In this document: positions 43,640-52,577 of the stretch, one piece after another
Position numbering within the stretch: position 1 is the stretch's first letter
Layout of the letters: every line of letters begins with the position of its first letter
Assembly: GCF_003731765.1 (NCBI RefSeq)
Contig: NZ_MOAL01000006.1
Location: 378,563-442,562 of the forward strand
DNA length: 64,000 bases
Direction of reading: 5' to 3'
From: Pseudomonas chlororaphis
GTDB taxonomy: Bacteria > Pseudomonadota > Gammaproteobacteria > Pseudomonadales > Pseudomonadaceae
Position numbers and translations under genes: made by a program
Notes under the pieces: model-generated
What the model saw: the letters and a program-made list of their open reading frames with translations, nothing else
The model's database searches: none
What the model was told of the DNA's origin: nothing

Positions 43640-45762
43640 TCCACCAGGCGCAGTTGCTGGGTCGCCAGGTCGTTGAGCTGGGTGCTGACCTGGGCCGATT
43701 CGTCGGCCTGGCCGCTCAGGGTTTCGGTGACCTGACGGATCGCCGCCACGTTGCGATTGACCTCTTCGGCGACCACGCTCTGCTCCTCGGCGGCGCTGGC
43801 GATTTGCAGGTTCATGTCGCTGATCACCAGCACCGCCTGGCTGATGCGCTGCAACGCCGCCACCGCATCCTGCACTTGGCTGGCGCTGTCCTGGGCCTGG
43901 CTGTGGCTGCTGTGCATCGACGTCACCAAGGCCTGGGTACTGCCCTGGATCTGCTCGATCACCCCGCGAATCTGCTCGATGGAATCCTGGGTGCGCCGCG
44001 CCAGGTTGCGCACCTCATCGGCCACCACGGCAAAACCGCGTCCGCTTTCCCCGGCCCGTGCGGCCTCGATGGCGGCGTTCAGGGCCAGCAGGTTGGTCTG
44101 TTCGGCGATGCTGCGGATCACCTCCAGCACCTGGCCGATCTGCACGCTGTTGGCCGCCAGGGTCTGCACCTGGCCCATGGATTGGCCGACATCCGCCGCC
44201 AGATGCTCGATGGCCCGGGTGCTGTGGGCAATGATCTGCAAGCCGTCCTGGGTCGACTGGTCGGCGCCCTTGGCCGCTTGGGCGGCACTGGCTGCACTTT
44301 GCGCCACGTCCTGGGCGGTGGCGCTCATCTGGTGGGCGGCGGTGGCCACCTGGTCGATCTCGCGGAACTGGGTCTGCATACCCTGGCTGGTGAGGCGGGC
44401 GATGTTCGACGACTGATCGGCCGTGCCTCGGGCTTCGGTGATGCTCAGTTTGATGTCACGGATCAGCGGCTGCAGCTTGTCGAGGAAGCGGTTGAAGCCT
44501 TGCACCAACTCGCCCAACTCATCCCGGCGGCTGTAGCTCAGGCGCTGGGTCAGGTCGCCGTCGCCGCTGGCGATGCCCTGGAGCATGGCCGCCACCTGCT
44601 TGATCGGCCGGGTGGCGCTGCCGGCACACAGGCTCATCAGCAGCAGGCCGAGGGCGGCGGCCAGGGCAGTCACCAGCAGGGTCTTGAGCAGGTTGTCGTG
44701 CTGGGCGCTTTCCAGCAGCCGTTGCAGGCTCAGGGCATCGGCCTGTTGCACTTGTTTCGGCAGGTCGATCACCACCGCCCAAGGGTTGGCGCCGGCAATC
44801 GGCGGCACCGGGAACAGCGCACGGATCGACTCGCCCTGGTCCAGGGTCTGCGGCTGATTGCTGCGCAGCTGTTGCAGCAGCGCCTCGCCGGCTGCACCGA
44901 GGGCGTTTTGCACCTTCTGCCCGAGCTTGTCGGGGGCGCCGCTGGCGCCGGCCAGCACGCCACTGCTGGAGAGGATCAGCATGTTGCCGGCACCCTCGAA
45001 CAGCTCGCGGCGGGCATCCACGGCGGCGGCTTGCAGGGTGTCCAGGGCGATATCGACACCGACCACGCCGATCACCTGGTCGTCCACCCGTAAGGGCTGG
45101 GAGATGGAGGTCATGACCAGGGTCTGGCCGCTGACGGCGTCGGCGTAGGGTTCCAGCAGGCATGTCTGGCCGGTGTTTTTCGGGCAACTGTAGAAGGCGT
45201 TATAGGGGGCGCCGCTGATGCCGGGGGCGTCGTTGTTGATGTCCTGCTCGGCCACGGCCAGGTTCTGCCCGCTGCCGCCGGAGCGGTTCCAGTAACTGGC
45301 GAAACGCCCTTGCTCATTGGAGCCCGGGGTGCGGTTGCCGGCAAATTCGGCGTCGCGGCCGTCAAGGCCGTTGGCTTCCATCACCAGCCACACGCCGAGC
45401 AGCGTCGGGTTGTGCTCGAAGGCACTGCGCAGGCTTTGGTTGACCTCATGGCGCAGCGCTTCGGGGCTCAGTGATTGGCTGTGCAGCAGGCCGCGCAGTT
45501 GCAGGAGCTGGGCGTTGAGGCCATTGACCACCTGCAGGCTCTCGGAAAAATTGCGCTGCAGCAGTTGGGCCTTTTCCGCCGCCTTGGCCTGCACCAGGTT
45601 CTGTACCCCGCGCGTGAGCATCTGGCTGCTGGCGTCCTTGACCTGCTGGTTGGTGGCGGCGCTTTGGTAGAGGTTCATGCCCACCACCAGCGCGATCACA
45701 CTCAACAGGCAAACCCCCGACAGCAGGACGATTTTGAGGTGGATGGTCAGTCGCTCGAACAT
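43624..45762 (-). CDS. Methyl-accepting chemotaxis protein with large periplasmic sensor
   Basis: A 712-residue chemoreceptor. TM1 is at residues ~10-30 (IVLLSGVCLLSVIALVVGM), followed by a ~310-residue periplasmic domain of double-Cache type, TM2 near residues 350-370 and a HAMP domain (ATRPIKQVAAMLQGIASGDG). The cytoplasmic tip is complete (AEQTNLLALNAAIEAARAGE). It ends against benE. Context suggests it may sense an aromatic acid, but the Cache-type domain is also common for amino acids, so the ligand is unknown. The ATG at 45762 (MFERLTIHLK) is preferred over an upstream in-frame ATG. Confidence 0.85.
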   Translation of the reverse strand: MFERLTIHLKIVLLSGVCLLSVIALVVGMNLYQSAATNQQVKDASSQMLTRGVQNLVQAKAAEKAQLLQRNFSESLQVVNGLNAQLLQLRGLLHSQSLSPEALRHEVNQSLRSAFEHNPTLLGVWLVMEANGLDGRDAEFAGNRTPGSNEQGRFASYWNRSGGSGQNLAVAEQDINNDAPGISGAPYNAFYSCPKNTGQTCLLEPYADAVSGQTLVMTSISQPLRVDDQVIGVVGVDIALDTLQAAAVDARRELFEGAGNMLILSSSGVLAGASGAPDKLGQKVQNALGAAGEALLQQLRSNQPQTLDQGESIRALFPVPPIAGANPWAVVIDLPKQVQQADALSLQRLLESAQHDNLLKTLLVTALAAALGLLLMSLCAGSATRPIKQVAAMLQGIASGDGDLTQRLSYSRRDELGELVQGFNRFLDKLQPLIRDIKLSITEARGTADQSSNIARLTSQGMQTQFREIDQVATAAHQMSATAQDVAQSAASAAQAAKGADQSTQDGLQIIAHSTRAIEHLAADVGQSMGQVQTLAANSVQIGQVLEVIRSIAEQTNLLALNAAIEAARAGESGRGFAVVADEVRNLARRTQDSIEQIRGVIEQIQGSTQALVTSMHSSHSQAQDSASQVQDAVAALQRISQAVLVISDMNLQIASAAEEQSVVAEEVNRNVAAIRQVTETLSGQADESAQVSTQLNDLATQQLRLVDQFRV

Positions 45763-46108
45763 GGCACGGCACTCGCTGGCTGGAAGGGCGGGGCGAGGGC
45801 GCTGAAAGGCCTTCGCACCAAACGAAAAGCCACGGAGCAAGGCCTGTGCCAGTCAATGGCACTTAGCCAAGTTATTGAATTTTAAGGCGTGTATCGGTGT
45901 TGGTACGGGGGTGGTGGGGGCGCGGTGTCTCAGTTTGCGAACGTCTTGAGACGCTGTCGCAAGGGGGCGGGTGATCATCGGTGGGTAAATGAATCATTTC
46001 CGATACAACACTTACCCATTCTTTACATAGAAACCGTGCTCAAAGCGAAAAGCACACTGTCTGAACTGCCAAGAAAGTTTCTTTCTTATGGACTATGAGA
46101 GTGAGCAC
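45763..46108. other. Intergenic region, chemoreceptor to small lipoprotein
   Basis: About 346 bases between divergent starts. It becomes AT-rich around 45985-46090 and probably holds both promoters; I could not pick confident elements and see no gene or repeat. Confidence 0.4.
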
Positions 46109-46291
46109 ATGATGGTGAAGCGAATTACCCAAGCAGCGGCGTTGATCGCCCTGTTGTCATCCCTGTCGGGCTGCTGGATGTTCTTCCCGCCGGGCGGCGG
46201 TGGTGGCGGTCATGGCGGTGGCCACGGCGGTGGTCCCGGTGGCTACGACGGCGGTGGCCGTGGCGGCCCCGGCGGTGGCGATCGCCGCTGA
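46109..46291 (+). CDS. Small glycine-rich lipoprotein
   Basis: A 60-residue product: a basic start (MMVKRITQ), hydrophobic stretch, and lipobox LSSLSGC with the lipid-carrying Cys near residue 23. The mature part is almost only Gly with His, Pro, Arg and Asp (PPGGGG, then HGGGHGGG and PGGGDRR). The family is common in fluorescent pseudomonads but has no known role. GAGAGTGAG precedes the ATG; a second ATG follows directly and an earlier in-frame ATG exists at 46088. Confidence 0.6.
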   Translation: MMVKRITQAAALIALLSSLSGCWMFFPPGGGGGGHGGGHGGGPGGYDGGGRGGPGGGDRR

Positions 46292-46319
46292 CCCGACCCC
46301 ACACCAAGCACAGCGCTCC

Positions 46320-46593
46320 GACCTGTAGGAGCTGGCTTGCCAGCGATAGCGTCCGCAAGATCGCCATCGCCGGCAAGCCGGCTCCTACACGGTGTGTGAT
46401 AGTCGGCAGGGTAGTAAGACACCGCGTCCCGACCTGTAGGAGCTGGCTTGCCAGCGATGACGTCCGCAAGATCGCCATCGCCGGCAAGCCGGCTCCTACA
46501 CAGAGTGTGATGGTCGGCAGGGTCGCGATGACTCGGCCCCACACCAAACACCGCGCCCTACCTGTAGGAGCTGGCTTGCCAGCGATAGCGTCC
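46320..46593. repeat. REPIN array after the glycine-rich lipoprotein gene
   Basis: Three tandem units start at about 46320, 46431 and 46560. Each opens with CTGTAGGAGCTGGCTTGCC and GCGAT; the first two also contain the inverted partner CGGCAAGCCGGCTCCTACAC, the third is only a half. Units are 111 and 129 bases long, with shared tails (GTCCGCAAGAT). Confidence 0.9.
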
Positions 46594-46605
46594 GCAAGAC
46601 CACCC

Positions 46606-47139
46606 TCAGGGCATGGCATACCGCAGCGTTATTGGCGGTGCATCGGCCAAGCGTCGCCCGGACTTTGCCATCAAGTAACCGACGATTTCCTGGGGCGTCA
46701 GCTCGACGTCCAACAGGTCGGGGTCGTTGAACCAGTCGTCCGGCCAGAAGATCAGGTCCGATGCCTCGGCGTTGGCAAAGTTGATCTCCAGCAGCTTCAA
46801 AGCGTAGTGGACATCCGAATCATCGCCCTCGCTGTGGCTGACAAAACGGGCCAGGGCGCAGGCTTCTTCGAAGCTCAAGTCGTCGACGTATCGCTCGTGA
46901 TGGAAAGCCGAGCGGATAAAGTCCTCGGCGTTGGTATGGCTGTGCAAATCGCGAAACTCATCAAACTCGAAAGGCCGGCCGGCGAGGCTGTTCCACTGCT
47001 CGATCAGCGTGCTGATGGCGGCGTTTTCCTGTTCGTGGTTGAGCTCGATTTTTTCTTCCAGCGTGCGCAGCAGGATGCTCATGGCGTCCCACTGCGACGG
47101 GGTAGGTTTCAGCGGTTGCAGCCTTTCCGGAAGGGCCAT
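46606..47139 (-). CDS. Conserved hypothetical protein, acidic
   Basis: A 177-residue cytoplasmic-looking protein (no signal or membrane segment), rich in Asp/Glu, starting MALPERLQPLKPTPSQWD. I do not recognise a domain. The reading frame is open far upstream, but AGGAAAATCC just before the ATG at 47139 defines the start. It follows the bestrophin-like gene by 53 bases in the same direction and could be co-transcribed with it. Confidence 0.7.
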   Translation of the reverse strand: MALPERLQPLKPTPSQWDAMSILLRTLEEKIELNHEQENAAISTLIEQWNSLAGRPFEFDEFRDLHSHTNAEDFIRSAFHHERYVDDLSFEEACALARFVSHSEGDDSDVHYALKLLEINFANAEASDLIFWPDDWFNDPDLLDVELTPQEIVGYLMAKSGRRLADAPPITLRYAMP

Positions 47140-47192
47140 GGATTTTCCTGTTCTGTGAGCGTGATAAGCCTTTCGGCTGCCTGCGTTGGGCG

Positions 47193-48083
47193 TTAGCCAA
47201 TCCGATCGCCACCCAGTGCATCGCGCTGCATCGACTGCAGGTTTTTCTCGATGGTTTCGCAGATGGTTTCCATCTGGATCTGGTGTTCGCTGGCGCGAAA
47301 CGGGCTTTGCAGGTCGGTGCCGATGCGTTCGATGGCCAGCAGCATAAAGCCCACCACGGTGGATGCAAGGGGCGTGAACCAGCCCAGGGATTCCACCAGG
47401 CCCACGGGTACGATCAGGCAGAACAAGGTGATGAACAGCCGCGGGAAATACACGTAAGGGTAGGGCAGCGGGGTGTTGGCGATCCGCTCCATGCCGCCCT
47501 GGCTGTTGGACAGTTCCACCAGGGTCGATTCCAGCCGCGCCAGGCGAATGCTGTCCAGGCGCCCGGCCTTGTATTCCTTGGCCAAGAGGGCGGCGGAGCC
47601 ATTGATGATGTCGTTGGCAAAGTTGTTGGTGCTGGGGTGGCGATCGAACTCTTCGGCGGGAATGAACGCCTGCACCTCGGCCGGGCAAGGCTCGCCCTTG
47701 AGGTGCGCGGCCAGGCAATTCACGTAGGCCACATGGCGCCGCAACAGGGTGGATTTCACCGGGTTGACCTCGCTGCCCGGATCGTCCAGCAGGGTCAGCA
47801 CTTGCCGGGCGAAGCTGCGGGAATTGTTGACCATCGCCCCCCACAAGGTTCGCGCCTCCCACCAGCGGTTGTAGGCGCTGCTGTTGCGAAAGCTGATCAG
47901 CACCACCAGCGCCGAACCCAGCAGAGTCAGGGGCATCAGCGGCAGGTTGATCTTGGCGTTGAGAAACAGCATGAAATCCACGGTGACCGCCACATCCCAG
48001 ATCAGCAGCCAGAACAGGGACCAGCCCACGTAACCCAGGGTCTTGATGATCAGGCGGTATTTTTTGACGATGGCAGCTTTCAA
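47193..48083 (-). CDS. Bestrophin-like ion channel family (UPF0187)
   Basis: A 296-residue membrane protein of the bacterial bestrophin family, which form pentameric ion channels. Segments typical of the family are FLNAKINLPLMPLTLLGSAL in helix 1-2 and SFRNSSAYNRWWEARTLWG (~residues 65-83), plus the C-terminal AIERIGTDLQSPF (family motif near the cytoplasmic end). Length fits. Ion selectivity (bacterial members are often cation channels) cannot be read from the sequence. Confidence 0.88.
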   Translation of the reverse strand: MKAAIVKKYRLIIKTLGYVGWSLFWLLIWDVAVTVDFMLFLNAKINLPLMPLTLLGSALVVLISFRNSSAYNRWWEARTLWGAMVNNSRSFARQVLTLLDDPGSEVNPVKSTLLRRHVAYVNCLAAHLKGEPCPAEVQAFIPAEEFDRHPSTNNFANDIINGSAALLAKEYKAGRLDSIRLARLESTLVELSNSQGGMERIANTPLPYPYVYFPRLFITLFCLIVPVGLVESLGWFTPLASTVVGFMLLAIERIGTDLQSPFRASEHQIQMETICETIEKNLQSMQRDALGGDRIG

Positions 48084-48192
48084 ACGGGAACCTCGCGGCG
48101 AGCAGTAAGCATCAATGCCCTAGCTCGGACGTCGGTTGACGGTGAAAGGTTCGCTGCCGCCGGCAATCAATGATCCCGAGGCCTGAAACGTT

Positions 48193-49596
48193 TCAGGCTG
48201 GCGCCGGTTGCGGATGCAATGCTGGCCGAGTACTGGCCTGCAACAGCAACTGCGCGCACAGGCCACCTTGCGCCCGGTTGTGCAGTTCCAGGCGGCTGCC
48301 GATCTTGCCAGCGATCATCTCGACGATGGCCAGGCCCAGCCCGGCGCCATTCGCATTGCCCTGGCTGTAGAAGCGCTCGAACAGCCGCGCGCGCTCCTGT
48401 TCGTTGATACCGGGCCCGGCATCCTCCACGCACAGGTGGATCGTCCCTGAAGGCTGCGGCCGGATGCGCACCCAGACTTCGCTGCCCGGCGGCGAGAAGT
48501 TCAGGGCGTTGGTCACCAGGTTTTGCAGGGCAATGGCCAGGGCCACCGGGTCGGTGTCGACCAGGCAGGCCTCGTCGCCGTCCAGCACCAGCTCGACGTC
48601 TTTTTCCAGGGCCAGGGGCGTCAGCTCCGCCAGCTCTTCGCGCACCAGGGCGGTGAGTGACACGGTGCTGCGCTGGGGGTTGTTGAGCTGGGGTTCGATG
48701 CGCGCCATGGTCAGCAACTGGCTGCCGATGCGCGTGGCGCGGTCGACCCCGCTGACCAGGAAATCCAGGGCTTCCCGGCGCTGTTCCGGGGTGCCGGCGC
48801 TCTGGGCGTTTTGCGCGTGGATACGCAGGATCGCCAAGGGTGTGCGCAGTTCATGGGCGGCATCGGCGATAAAGCGCCGCTCGCGTTCCAGCAGGCTGTC
48901 GATCTGCGCCAGCAACTGGTTCAAGGCGGTCTGCATGGGCTCCAGGTCCACCGGCAGCGGCTTGAGCTGCAAGGGTTGCAAGGTCGCGGTGTTGCGCCCG
49001 CGAATCGCCCGGGCCATGGCCCGCAGCGGCTTGAGCCCCCAGCCGATGGTCAGCCAGATCAACAGCGCCAGCAGCGGCACGCCGATCAGGGTCGGCCACA
49101 GGGTGTGGCGCATGATGCGCTGGATCAGGTCCTGGCGAATGTCGTCGCGCTCGCCCACCCAGATCAGCAGCCCTTGTTGCTCGTCGGCCAGGAGGAAGGC
49201 GCACCAGTCGTTGCCATTCTCGACGATGTCGTGGGAGCCCAGGGTGGTGGGGGGCGCGGCCAGGGTCGGGGCCTCGGCGGAGCGCACCAGCAACTGGCCG
49301 TCGCGGCGCCAGACCTGGAAGGTCAGGCGGGTTTCATAGGGATGGGCCACGCCGTCTTCGCCGACCCGGCTCATGGCCTGGTCGAAGGCCTGGTACAGCT
49401 TGTCCCAGTCGGCTTCGCCGGGGTCACGCTGGCGCAACACGCCTTGCAACAGGCGCGCGCTCTGCGCCAGTTGGGCGTCGTACACCTCTTCGATTTCATG
49501 GTGGCTGTCGCGCAGCACCAGCCAACTGATCAGCACATCCCCCAGCAGCACCAGGAGCAGCACCGGCAGCAGAATCCGCGCCCGTACCGAGTTCAT
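48193..49596 (-). CDS. Sensor histidine kinase (QseC/PmrB type)
   Basis: A 467-residue membrane kinase: TM1 residues ~7-28, a ~130-residue periplasmic sensor region, TM2 ~165-187, HAMP-like linker, H-box FIADAAHELRTPLAIL with phospho-acceptor His248, N-box NLVTNALNFSP, G1 EDAGPGI and G2 GLGLAIV. The start overlaps the response-regulator stop by 4 bases, so the pair is coupled. Signal unknown; divergent PepSY and cytochrome b561 genes are the likely target. Confidence 0.92.
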   Translation of the reverse strand: MNSVRARILLPVLLLVLLGDVLISWLVLRDSHHEIEEVYDAQLAQSARLLQGVLRQRDPGEADWDKLYQAFDQAMSRVGEDGVAHPYETRLTFQVWRRDGQLLVRSAEAPTLAAPPTTLGSHDIVENGNDWCAFLLADEQQGLLIWVGERDDIRQDLIQRIMRHTLWPTLIGVPLLALLIWLTIGWGLKPLRAMARAIRGRNTATLQPLQLKPLPVDLEPMQTALNQLLAQIDSLLERERRFIADAAHELRTPLAILRIHAQNAQSAGTPEQRREALDFLVSGVDRATRIGSQLLTMARIEPQLNNPQRSTVSLTALVREELAELTPLALEKDVELVLDGDEACLVDTDPVALAIALQNLVTNALNFSPPGSEVWVRIRPQPSGTIHLCVEDAGPGINEQERARLFERFYSQGNANGAGLGLAIVEMIAGKIGSRLELHNRAQGGLCAQLLLQASTRPALHPQPAPA

Positions 49597-50255
49597 GGCT
49601 TGAGCTCCACCACGTAGCCGACGCCGCGTACCGTGCGGATCAGCTCGGCGCAGAGTTTCTTGCGCAGGTTGTGGATCAGCACTTCCAGGGTGTTGCTTTC
49701 GACCCGGTCCTGCCAGCCGTACAAGGCCTGGGACAGGCGTTCGCGGGTCACCACCTTGCCCGGGCGCGCCATCAACTGGTGCAGCAACTGGTACTCCATG
49801 GGCGTGACCACAATGTCCTGGCCCTGGTAGCTGACTTGTTGGGTGGCCGGGTCGAGGCTGACCCCGGCGTGCTCCAGCAACGGTTGGGCCCGGCCCTGGC
49901 TACGGCGCAGCAGGGCGCGGACCCGGGCCTTGAATTCCTCGACGTCGAACGGCTTGACCAGGTAATCGTCGGCCCCGGCGTCCAGCCCGGCGATGCGCTC
50001 GGCGGTGCCGTCGCGGGCGGTGAGAATCAGCACCGGCAAGTCGTGCTGTTCGGCACGCAATTGCTGCAACAGCTCCAGGCCGTCCAGGCGTGGCAAGCCC
50101 AGGTCCAGCAGCAACAGGTCGAAGTTTTCGCTGCGCAGGGCGTGCAGGGCGCTGAGGCCGTCCTCCAGCCAGTCCAGGGTATAGCCCTCGGCGCTCAAGG
50201 CCACGCGAACGCCTTGGCCTAGGGCACGATCATCTTCGACAAGGAGCAAGCGCAT
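49593..50255 (-). CDS. OmpR-family response regulator (QseB/PmrA type)
   Basis: A 220-residue regulator: receiver domain with LVEDD (6-9), phosphorylated Asp51 in LLLLDLGLP, Thr in LTARD and Lys in LVKPF; C-terminal winged helix ending in ELIRTVRGVGYVVELKP. The ATG at 50255 gives the canonical MRLLLVEDD start; the frame is open to 50408 but that part overlaps the promoter region. Divergent from the PepSY gene by 170 bases. Confidence 0.93.
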   Translation of the reverse strand: MRLLLVEDDRALGQGVRVALSAEGYTLDWLEDGLSALHALRSENFDLLLLDLGLPRLDGLELLQQLRAEQHDLPVLILTARDGTAERIAGLDAGADDYLVKPFDVEEFKARVRALLRRSQGRAQPLLEHAGVSLDPATQQVSYQGQDIVVTPMEYQLLHQLMARPGKVVTRERLSQALYGWQDRVESNTLEVLIHNLRKKLCAELIRTVRGVGYVVELKP

Positions 50256-50425
50256 GGCGGGTTCTCGGTAGGGCAGCGGACGCTGGAACGGCGGCATGAT
50301 GACGCCCGCCGCGGGGCTCTGGCAGTGCCTTGTGTCGGGAAAATGTAACCGCTCGTTGCCAACTAAGGTTGCCCTAAGCTTGGTTTTGCACAGTGGGATC
50401 TCCCTCATCCGACGAGAGTGTTTCC

Positions 50426-50692
50426 ATGCGCAAAATTCTTCTGCTGTCCCTGGTCATCGCCAGCCCCCTGGCCGTCGCCGGCCCGCAATGCACCACCGCC
50501 GAACGCTCGCAATGGCAAGATCAGAAGGCCTTCCAGGAACAGCTCAAGGCCCAGGGCTACGAGATCAGCAAGTTCAAGGTCACCGACGGCAACTGCTACG
50601 AGATCTACGGCTTTGACAAAGACAAGCGCAAGGTCGAGATCTACCACGACCCGGTCACCGGCAAAGCCGTGAAGACCGAGATCAAAGGCTGA
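50426..50692 (+). CDS. PepSY-domain periplasmic protein
   Basis: An 88-residue protein with signal peptide (MRKILLLSLVIASPLAVA) and a single PepSY domain (QWQDQKAFQEQLKAQGYEI ... GKAVKTEIKG). Small PepSY proteins next to QseBC-like systems and cytochrome b561 are a recurrent Pseudomonas set, often linked to envelope or redox stress. GACGAGAG lies upstream. Stop overlaps the cytochrome gene start (TGATG). Confidence 0.85.
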   Translation: MRKILLLSLVIASPLAVAGPQCTTAERSQWQDQKAFQEQLKAQGYEISKFKVTDGNCYEIYGFDKDKRKVEIYHDPVTGKAVKTEIKG

Positions 50693-51237
50693 TGCCGACG
50701 CAATCCCTGCGCCTCTGGGACCCGGTGGTCAGGTTGTTTCACCTGTCCATCGCCGGGGTCTTCGTCGCCAACTACTTCTTCAATGAAGCCGGTGACGACT
50801 GGCACATCTGGCTCGGCTACTACGCCATAGCCTGGTTGCTGGTCCGCACGGTGTGGGGATTCATCGGCCCGCGCAGCGCACGCTGGGCGGACTTCTGGCC
50901 GACGCCAAGCCGACTCAAGGCCCATGTACGCTCACTGTTGGCCGGGCGCCCGGCGCACCGCCTGGGGCACTCGCCCCTCGGTGCGCTGGTGATGCTGCTG
51001 ATGCTCTTGGCGTTGCTGATCATCGGCCTCAGCGGCTGGGCCATGGAGGAAGTGGATGCCCTGTGGGGCGCCGACTGGCCGCTGTTGGTGCATGAAACTA
51101 CCGCCAATGTGCTGTTGGGCCTGGTTTGTCTGCACGTCTGCGCCGCGTTGTTCGAGAGCTTCCAGGTGCGCGACAACTTGCCGTTGTCGATGCTCACCGG
51201 TCGCCGTCGACGCCTGCCGGATGACGCTGCACCCTGA
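50692..51237 (+). CDS. Cytochrome b561-type membrane protein
   Basis: A 181-residue, four-helix protein beginning LWDPVVRLFHLSIAG: the RLFHL His and later His residues (WHIWLGYYAIAW, LLVHETTANVLLGLVCLHV) fit b-heme ligands of the Ni/Fe-hydrogenase-type b561 family. It would carry electrons across the inner membrane, possibly with the PepSY protein. Translationally coupled to it. Confidence 0.88.
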   Translation: MPTQSLRLWDPVVRLFHLSIAGVFVANYFFNEAGDDWHIWLGYYAIAWLLVRTVWGFIGPRSARWADFWPTPSRLKAHVRSLLAGRPAHRLGHSPLGALVMLLMLLALLIIGLSGWAMEEVDALWGADWPLLVHETTANVLLGLVCLHVCAALFESFQVRDNLPLSMLTGRRRRLPDDAAP

Positions 51238-51281
51238 TTGTTTTTTCCTGATTCCCACCCTGCATCTGCAACGGGCTCCTT

Positions 51282-52577
51282 ATGCGTGCGCTTCCTTCTC
51301 GCCTGATGTTTATCGGTTGTGCCTTGCTCCTGATGGCGGTGTTCCTGGCGGCCTGGCGCAGCCATCCGCCCCATGTCCTGGCGCCGTTTGCCCAGGCCGG
51401 CCCTGCCACCACAACCACGCCGTCCGAGGCCCGCCCGCAATACAGCAGCCGCTTTGTGTCTTCGGAGCTGAAGGATTTTGTCCACTCGTCCTCGGTCACT
51501 GCCTTGCCCGGCGGCGACCTGATGGCCGTGTGGTTCGCCGGCTCCCGAGAAGGCGCCGCCGACGTGCAGGTGCGCACCGCGCGCTTTGACGCCAAGAGCG
51601 GCGAGTGGGGCGCCGAACAGGTGCTGGCCACCCGGGAAAGCACCCGCTCCGGCACCCAGCGCTACATCCGCAAACTGGGCAACCCGGTGATCGCCCTGGC
51701 CCCGGACAATCGCCTGTGGATGTTCTATGTCTCGGTGTCGGTGGGCGGCTGGGCCACCAGCGCGATCAACGTGATGGTCTCCGACGACCTCGGGCAACAC
51801 TGGGGCGCGCCGCGGCAACTGATCACCTCGCCGTTCTTCAACATCAGCACCCTGGTGCGTGCCGCGCCGGTGTTCCATGCCGACGGCTCCATCGGCCTGC
51901 CGGTGTACCACGAGTTCATGGGCAAGTTCGCCGAGTACCTGTACCTCAGCAGCGATGGCCAGGTGATCGACAAATTCCGCATCAGCCGCGGCAAAAACTC
52001 CCTGCAGCCGACCATCGTGCCCCTAGACCAGCGTCGCGCCGTTGCCATGCTGCGTTATGCCGGCGACAACCATCATCGGGTCCTGGCCAGCCGCACCGAA
52101 GACGCTGGGCAGACCTGGAGCGAGCCCTATCCGCTGGAGCCGTCCAACCCCAACTCGTCCCTGGCCGCCGTGGGCACTGCCGACAACGGTTTGCTGGTAG
52201 CCCTCAACGACCTGCAGGACGGGCGCTTCAAGCTCAGCCTGTACGGCACCGATGCTGAGCTGAATGAATGGCGCAGCGTGGTGGAACTGGACCAGTCCCC
52301 CGATCCCCTGGGCCAGCCGTTCTCCCCCGAGGCCTACAAAGAGATCATCGGTGAAGGCTTCCGCGCGTCCAGCGGCGCCCGGCGCCTGCCCCTGGAGCAA
52401 CGTTTCCTGAGCAACCTGGATTACCGGGTGTGCAAGCCCCAAGGCTGTGATTTCGAGTACGAGTACCCGTACTTCAGCCGCAGCCCGGACGGCATGTACC
52501 ACTTGGTGTACTCGTGGAATAACACCTTTATCAAACATGTCAGCTTCAACGAGGCCTGGCTGGCGGAGCGCCTGTGA
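51282..52577 (+). CDS. Sialidase-fold (BNR repeat) exported protein
   Basis: A 431-residue protein with an N-terminal signal anchor (LMFIGCALLLMAVFLAAW, residues 8-25) and a six-bladed beta-propeller of the BNR_2/exo-alpha-sialidase superfamily. Asp-box-like repeats are visible (SDDLGQHWGAPR, SRTEDAGQTWSEP). GlcNAc-like targets or a structural role are as likely as sialic acid hydrolysis; I cannot confirm the sialidase catalytic Tyr/Glu pair. Its stop overlaps the next gene; it belongs with the LTA-synthase-like gene. Confidence 0.75.
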   Translation: MRALPSRLMFIGCALLLMAVFLAAWRSHPPHVLAPFAQAGPATTTTPSEARPQYSSRFVSSELKDFVHSSSVTALPGGDLMAVWFAGSREGAADVQVRTARFDAKSGEWGAEQVLATRESTRSGTQRYIRKLGNPVIALAPDNRLWMFYVSVSVGGWATSAINVMVSDDLGQHWGAPRQLITSPFFNISTLVRAAPVFHADGSIGLPVYHEFMGKFAEYLYLSSDGQVIDKFRISRGKNSLQPTIVPLDQRRAVAMLRYAGDNHHRVLASRTEDAGQTWSEPYPLEPSNPNSSLAAVGTADNGLLVALNDLQDGRFKLSLYGTDAELNEWRSVVELDQSPDPLGQPFSPEAYKEIIGEGFRASSGARRLPLEQRFLSNLDYRVCKPQGCDFEYEYPYFSRSPDGMYHLVYSWNNTFIKHVSFNEAWLAERL

